64,000 bases of DNA from Sphingobium sufflavum (GTDB taxonomy: Bacteria > Pseudomonadota > Alphaproteobacteria > Sphingomonadales > Sphingomonadaceae), in assembly GCF_021403115.1 (NCBI RefSeq), contig NZ_JAJSSH010000003.1:310001-374000 (forward strand), read 5' to 3'. This document shows positions 60,929 to 64,000 of the stretch, piece after piece. The notes below the pieces were generated by a model that ran no database searches, was not told the DNA's origin, and was given only the letters and a program-made list of their open reading frames with translations. Both the position numbers and the translations under genes were made by a program. Each line of letters starts with the position of its first letter. The first letter of the stretch is position 1.

Positions 60929-61872
60929 GGGGCGGGTGGTGTGGGGGCGTGGCGAGGGGCGGGGTGGCGGGCGCGGTGGGCGTCCGGCGTGCGGCCGGGC
61001 TTGAGACCGGGCGTGCGGCCGGGCGTCAGGGTGAGGGCGGCGATCCGCTCCGCCAGCGGCATTGCGCCCAGCACCGCCGCCTCCACGATGCGGGCGTCCG
61101 CGATGGAATCGTCGGCCAGCCGCCCGTCGCCGGGATGGCACATGATGAGGTGGCGCCGCCCCGCCGCCCGGAAGAAGGCCGGCAATAGCGCCTCATAATC
61201 GCCGCGATAGTCGTAATGGCCCGCGAAACTGTCGTTGGAGGCGATGCCATGGCGGGCGAAGGCGCGGGCGAGACCGATGGCGTGGAGGTTGGAGCCGATC
61301 GCCTTGCCCGCGAAGGGACGGCGCAGCGCCGCCGCCAGCCGGTCCGCCGGGTTGCGCATCCAGGCGCCGGGCGCATGACGCAGCGTTGCGGCGATCACCC
61401 GTTCGCGGACGCCGGGGAAGACATGCATATGCTGGTGCGCGTCCACGAAATCCGGTGCGCGGCCCATGGCGGTGGCAAAGGCCGCGAACTGCGCGTCGAC
61501 CTCCGCCGACAATTCGTCGAGGTCGAGGCGACGGGCATGGGCGAGGAGCATGGTGGCGTCCGCGCTGGGCAATCGCCCGTCCGCCCCCTGCCGCGCCATG
61601 CGGGTGATCGGCCGCTCCCCCGCCAGGACGAGATGGAGGCCGACCTGCACGTTAGCGGGATCGCCACCACCACCACCACCACCGCCAGCATCACCCGTTC
61701 CCGCACCGCCAAGAGGCGTGAGCAGCCGGGCGTCGCGCCGCCAGCCGGGAAAAACCGCCATGCAACTGATCGCGTTGATGCAGCCCCTGCGCGCTAGATC
61801 GGCGATCGTCTCGCTGATCTGCGGCGACAGGGCGAAATCATCCGCGCACAGGGTATAGGATGGCAGGGTCAT
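60925..61872 (-). CDS. ChbG/HpnK-family (YdjC-like) deacetylase
   Basis: This is a 315-residue protein. The metal site of the family is present: CADDFALSP near the N-terminus, VGLHLVLAGE and DAHQHMHVFP, with a later CHPGD. Such enzymes remove acetyl groups from diacetylchitobiose, hopanoid-linked N-acetylglucosamine or related glycans. Between residues 55 and 75 there is a Gly8 run encoded by a (CCA)6 microsatellite (61664-61681), and the C-terminus carries TPG-x-x-PGRTP repeats; both look like low-complexity insertions. It sits between a GT2 gene and the sigma gene, overlapping both. Confidence 0.88.
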   Translation of the reverse strand: MTLPSYTLCADDFALSPQISETIADLARRGCINAISCMAVFPGWRRDARLLTPLGGAGTGDAGGGGGGGGDPANVQVGLHLVLAGERPITRMARQGADGRLPSADATMLLAHARRLDLDELSAEVDAQFAAFATAMGRAPDFVDAHQHMHVFPGVRERVIAATLRHAPGAWMRNPADRLAAALRRPFAGKAIGSNLHAIGLARAFARHGIASNDSFAGHYDYRGDYEALLPAFFRAAGRRHLIMCHPGDGRLADDSIADARIVEAAVLGAMPLAERIAALTLTPGRTPGLKPGRTPDAHRARHPAPRHAPTPPAP

Positions 61873-62770
61873 GCGGTTCCGGGCGATGACGGGCCTCTCT
61901 TCTCAAACATGCGCTGGTCAGCGCCCTTTCGCGCAGGCGCGGCGCCAGAAATTCCCGAAAGAAGGCGATGCGACTGGCGGGCGTGGAGGCATGATAGCGC
62001 AATTGTTCGGTCAGCTTCCACCCCACCGTGCTGACGGTGCGCGGACGGGTGATGGGCAGGCAGAGGAAGTCCCGGTCATAGGCGATGCGGCCCTGCTGCT
62101 CCACACGGGCCATGATCTCATGATCCTCCAGTACCCAGTTCCACAACCGGGGGTCGAATCCGCCCGCGTCGCGCAGGGCGCGGGTGCGAAAGACCTGTCC
62201 CGCGCCGCCGTTCAGACACTGTTGCGGCAGCAGGCGCGCGGTGAGGGCGAGACGCAGGCCCGCGACTTTCCGGGCGAAGGTGGAGGATTCGGGCGGCGCG
62301 GTGGCCGCCACCGCCGCGACCGCATCCGCCCCGTCGAGCAGGGCGGCGGCGCGCGCCAGATAATCATGGGGATAGATGGTGTCCGCATCGCAGGTTGCGA
62401 CCAGTTCGGTCGCAACTCTCCCCACCCCCGCGTGCAATGCGGACACCTTGCCGGGCCTGCGTTCGTTCAGCAGCGTCGCCGCCAGTCCGATCGTCCTGCA
62501 CAGACCCATGGCAATCTCTGCGCTGCCGTCGGTCGAGCCATTGTCGACCAGAATCAGCCGGAAGGGCACCGACTGCACCGCCAGGCACCCCAGCGTGATG
62601 GGCAGATAATCCCGTTCATTGTGGAAGGGCAGGACGACCGTCCAGCGGGGCAGCGGGGCCGAGCGCCCGCGCACGGAAGCGTGATGGTCCTGTTCCTGAT
62701 CCTGTCCCTGGTCCGGGCCGTCGTCCCGGCCATCGCCATCCACGCTATAATCGCCCCGGTCCAGCAACAT
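61838..62770 (-). CDS. GT2-family glycosyltransferase
   Basis: This gene encodes 310 residues if translation starts at the ATG at 62770; in-frame starts up to 63010 would add low-complexity His/Pro-rich sequence and are not favoured. After an acidic, repetitive N-terminus (DGRDDGPDQGQDQEQD) the GT-A domain shows WTVVLPFHNERDYLPITLGCL, LVDNGSTDGSAEIA, the metal-binding TCDADTIYP and WNWVLEDHEIMARV. It likely transfers a sugar to a lipid or small acceptor. It overlaps the deacetylase gene by 35 bases and heads the operon GT2-ChbG-FecI-FecR-receptor-methyltransferase. Confidence 0.88.
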   Translation of the reverse strand: MLLDRGDYSVDGDGRDDGPDQGQDQEQDHHASVRGRSAPLPRWTVVLPFHNERDYLPITLGCLAVQSVPFRLILVDNGSTDGSAEIAMGLCRTIGLAATLLNERRPGKVSALHAGVGRVATELVATCDADTIYPHDYLARAAALLDGADAVAAVAATAPPESSTFARKVAGLRLALTARLLPQQCLNGGAGQVFRTRALRDAGGFDPRLWNWVLEDHEIMARVEQQGRIAYDRDFLCLPITRPRTVSTVGWKLTEQLRYHASTPASRIAFFREFLAPRLRERALTSACLRREARHRPEPHDPAILYPVRG

Positions 62771-63273
62771 GCCGACATCCTCCCAGCCCACTGCCCACAG
62801 ACGGTGCAGGAGCGCGCGACCCGCACCCGGTTCCGGCCAACACGATAAATATTTTTCAAGGACGTGCGGATTGCCAGCGACCGCGTGGTCTGGGAGGGAC
62901 GTGTGCGGGCCTGTCACGGTCGGCGCATGGCGGCAGGGATGGTGCGCGCAGGCAGGTCGGGCAGGCAGGTAGGCGGATGGCATGGGTGCGAAAGGCCCGT
63001 GCCCCGGCAAAGCGTTGGCGGGTCGCGGAACGACGGGCTGCCGTCATGGTTGGGCAGGTCGGGTGTGGGTCGCTCGGAACTGGGCCATTCGGGAGTGCGG
63101 TGGTTCGCGGCCTGGGCCATTGGGGCTGGGCATTGGGACCGGGGTTACGTCGGGACGGTGCAGGCCGGGCGGAACAGAGCCGGGCTGTGCCGGCGGCTCG
63201 CAGGACATGCGCCGCGCAGGGCCTGTGCGTTGAACAAGACACAAGCCGGGCGGCACAGGTCGGGCAGGAACGG
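62771..63273. other. Long G-rich intergenic region with imperfect repeats
   Basis: About 500 bp lie between divergent genes. The plus strand is strongly G-rich. Related words recur: TGGGCCATTCGGG (63081-63093), TGGGCCATTGGGG (63113-63125) and TGGGCATTGGGA (63127-63138), plus several GGTCGGGCAGG-like words. Frames across it are Arg/Pro-rich without recognisable motifs. It should contain both divergent promoters. Confidence 0.45.
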
Positions 63274-64000
63274 ATGAACGTACGGATGGCGGGTATCGAC
63301 AGCATGGCCATGGCGGGGTTCGGGCGGCGCGCGTTCGCCCGGCTGCACGCGATGCAATCGGTCATCGTCCTGATATTGGGCGTGGGCGGCACGTTGCTGG
63401 CGCTGGGCCTGGTCGTCCATGAGTTGTGGGACCGGGAACTGACGCCGCTGGTCGCGCTGGCGCGCAGTGGCATGGCCTTCTGGGCCGCGTTCATCGCCAT
63501 GCTGCTGATCGAGCCGGTCTGCGACTATGCCATATTGCGCCGCCTGCTGGGCACGGGGGCGGAGACGCTGGCGCCGCTGGTGCGCAAGCAGTCGCTCAAC
63601 GCGCTGCTGTTCGGCTATGCCGGGGACACCTATTTCCTGACATGGTTGCAGAAGCGCACCGGCGATGCCCGCGCGGCCTTTGCACTGGTGTGCGACATGA
63701 CCATCGGGTCGGCGCTGGTCAACAACCTCGCCACGCTGGTCATGCTGGTGGTGATGTGGCGGCCGGTCACGGCGCTGGCCGGGGGGCGGATCGACGGGTG
63801 GACGCTGGCGGTGGCGGTCGCGCTGGTCGGCGTGCCGATCCTGCTGATCGGGGTGCGGCGCAGGGCGTTGCCCAGCGAAGGGCTGCCCACCATCCTGGCG
63901 TTCCAGACGCTGCGCACGGTGCTGGCCACGGTGCTGGCGGCGGCGACATGGCATTTCGCGCTGCCCAGCGTGCCGATGCTGTCCTGGCTGTTGCTGCTGA
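63274..64000 (+). CDS. Polytopic membrane protein, partial at the window end
   Basis: From the ATG at 63274 an open frame of 242 codons runs off the right edge. It has about six hydrophobic helices in the visible part (SVIVLILGVGGTLLALGLVV, MAFWAAFIAMLLIEPV, LVNNLATLVMLVVMW, LAVAVALVGVPILLIGV, TVLATVLAAATWHF, and a last one at the edge). The loop RKQSLNALLFGYAGDTYFLTWLQKRTG between helices is distinctive. The general look recalls flippase-like lipid-pathway membrane proteins, but I cannot name the family. It is divergent from the GT2/deacetylase operon, and a shared lipid or glycolipid pathway is possible. Confidence 0.7.
   Translation, partial: MNVRMAGIDSMAMAGFGRRAFARLHAMQSVIVLILGVGGTLLALGLVVHELWDRELTPLVALARSGMAFWAAFIAMLLIEPVCDYAILRRLLGTGAETLAPLVRKQSLNALLFGYAGDTYFLTWLQKRTGDARAAFALVCDMTIGSALVNNLATLVMLVVMWRPVTALAGGRIDGWTLAVAVALVGVPILLIGVRRRALPSEGLPTILAFQTLRTVLATVLAAATWHFALPSVPMLSWLLLL

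Noticed and set aside
61664-61681. Phase-variable repeat switching the deacetylase gene on and off
   Set aside because: The repeat unit is three bases, so changes in copy number keep the reading frame and cannot act as an on/off switch.
1-64000. CRISPR arrays, tRNA and rRNA genes, prophage or integrase genes
   Set aside because: No regularly spaced repeats, no cloverleaf-like or ribosomal sequence and no recombinase motifs were noticed on either strand by inspection; a dedicated RNA search was not possible.

Overview
The window is GC-rich, densely coded DNA from an alphaproteobacterium, most likely a member of the Sphingomonadaceae (Sphingobium, Novosphingobium or Sphingomonas type). This is an inference from gene content: a GH106 alpha-L-rhamnosidase with a complete isomerase/kinase/aldolase-dehydrogenase rhamnose route, oxidative sugar catabolism under FCD-type GntR regulators, a FecI/FecR/TonB-receptor system, and many short stop/start overlaps (ATGA, GTGA). 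No rRNA, tRNA, CRISPR array, prophage or intact insertion sequence was seen.

Layout. 0.2-4.6 kb: a PQQ alcohol dehydrogenase with C-terminal haem c, a divergent TetR regulator, a small exported protein and a class I cytochrome c. 5.0-17.1 kb: two divergent operons around a shared promoter at 12.03-12.13 kb. The minus-strand operon encodes a sugar-acid dehydratase, a ketoglutarate-semialdehyde dehydrogenase, an AraD1-family protein, a galactose/arabinose 1-dehydrogenase and two GntR regulators. The plus-strand operon encodes a FucP-type transporter, a ThuA-like protein, an SMP-30 lactonase, DgoK and DgoA. Together they supply a shared oxidative top for D-galactose and L-arabinose with two separate lower branches. 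17.5-21.8 kb: GH39 and GH2 glycosidases. 22.0-33.8 kb: rhamnose utilisation (DeoR regulator, MFS transporter, L-lactate dehydrogenase, kinase, bifunctional aldolase/dehydrogenase, isomerase, GH106 rhamnosidase). The three glycosidases and three monosaccharide routes suggest use of pectin side chains, arabinogalactan or rhamnosylated plant glycosides.

34.2-36.4 kb: a cytochrome P450 with an extra C-terminal domain and an unrecognised gene. 36.7-40.9 kb: methionine salvage genes mtnB-mtnD-mtnC-mtnK-mtnA, with mtnC broken by an in-frame stop. 40.9-45.9 kb: a MarR-controlled FUSC/DUF1656/HlyD/outer-membrane-factor efflux operon with a clear palindrome at its promoter. 46.0-50.9 kb: a diguanylate cyclase, an Ivy-type lysozyme inhibitor, a small CxxC protein, a GT4 glycosyltransferase, DUF2945 and MOSC proteins and a TetR regulator. 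51.5-54.7 kb: a catabolic block that looks decayed (frameshifted acyl-CoA dehydrogenase-like gene, alpha/beta hydrolase, E2 acyltransferase without a lipoyl domain). 54.7-62.8 kb: a DUF1214-like exported protein, then a minus-strand operon GT2, ChbG deacetylase, FecI, FecR, TonB receptor and a frameshifted NodS-like methyltransferase. A membrane protein gene runs off the right end.

The most original observation is a roughly 70-residue unnamed domain that occurs three times in unrelated contexts: alone behind a signal peptide (3.4 kb), at the N-terminus of the ThuA-like protein (13.5 kb), and at the C-terminus of the P450 (35.6 kb).
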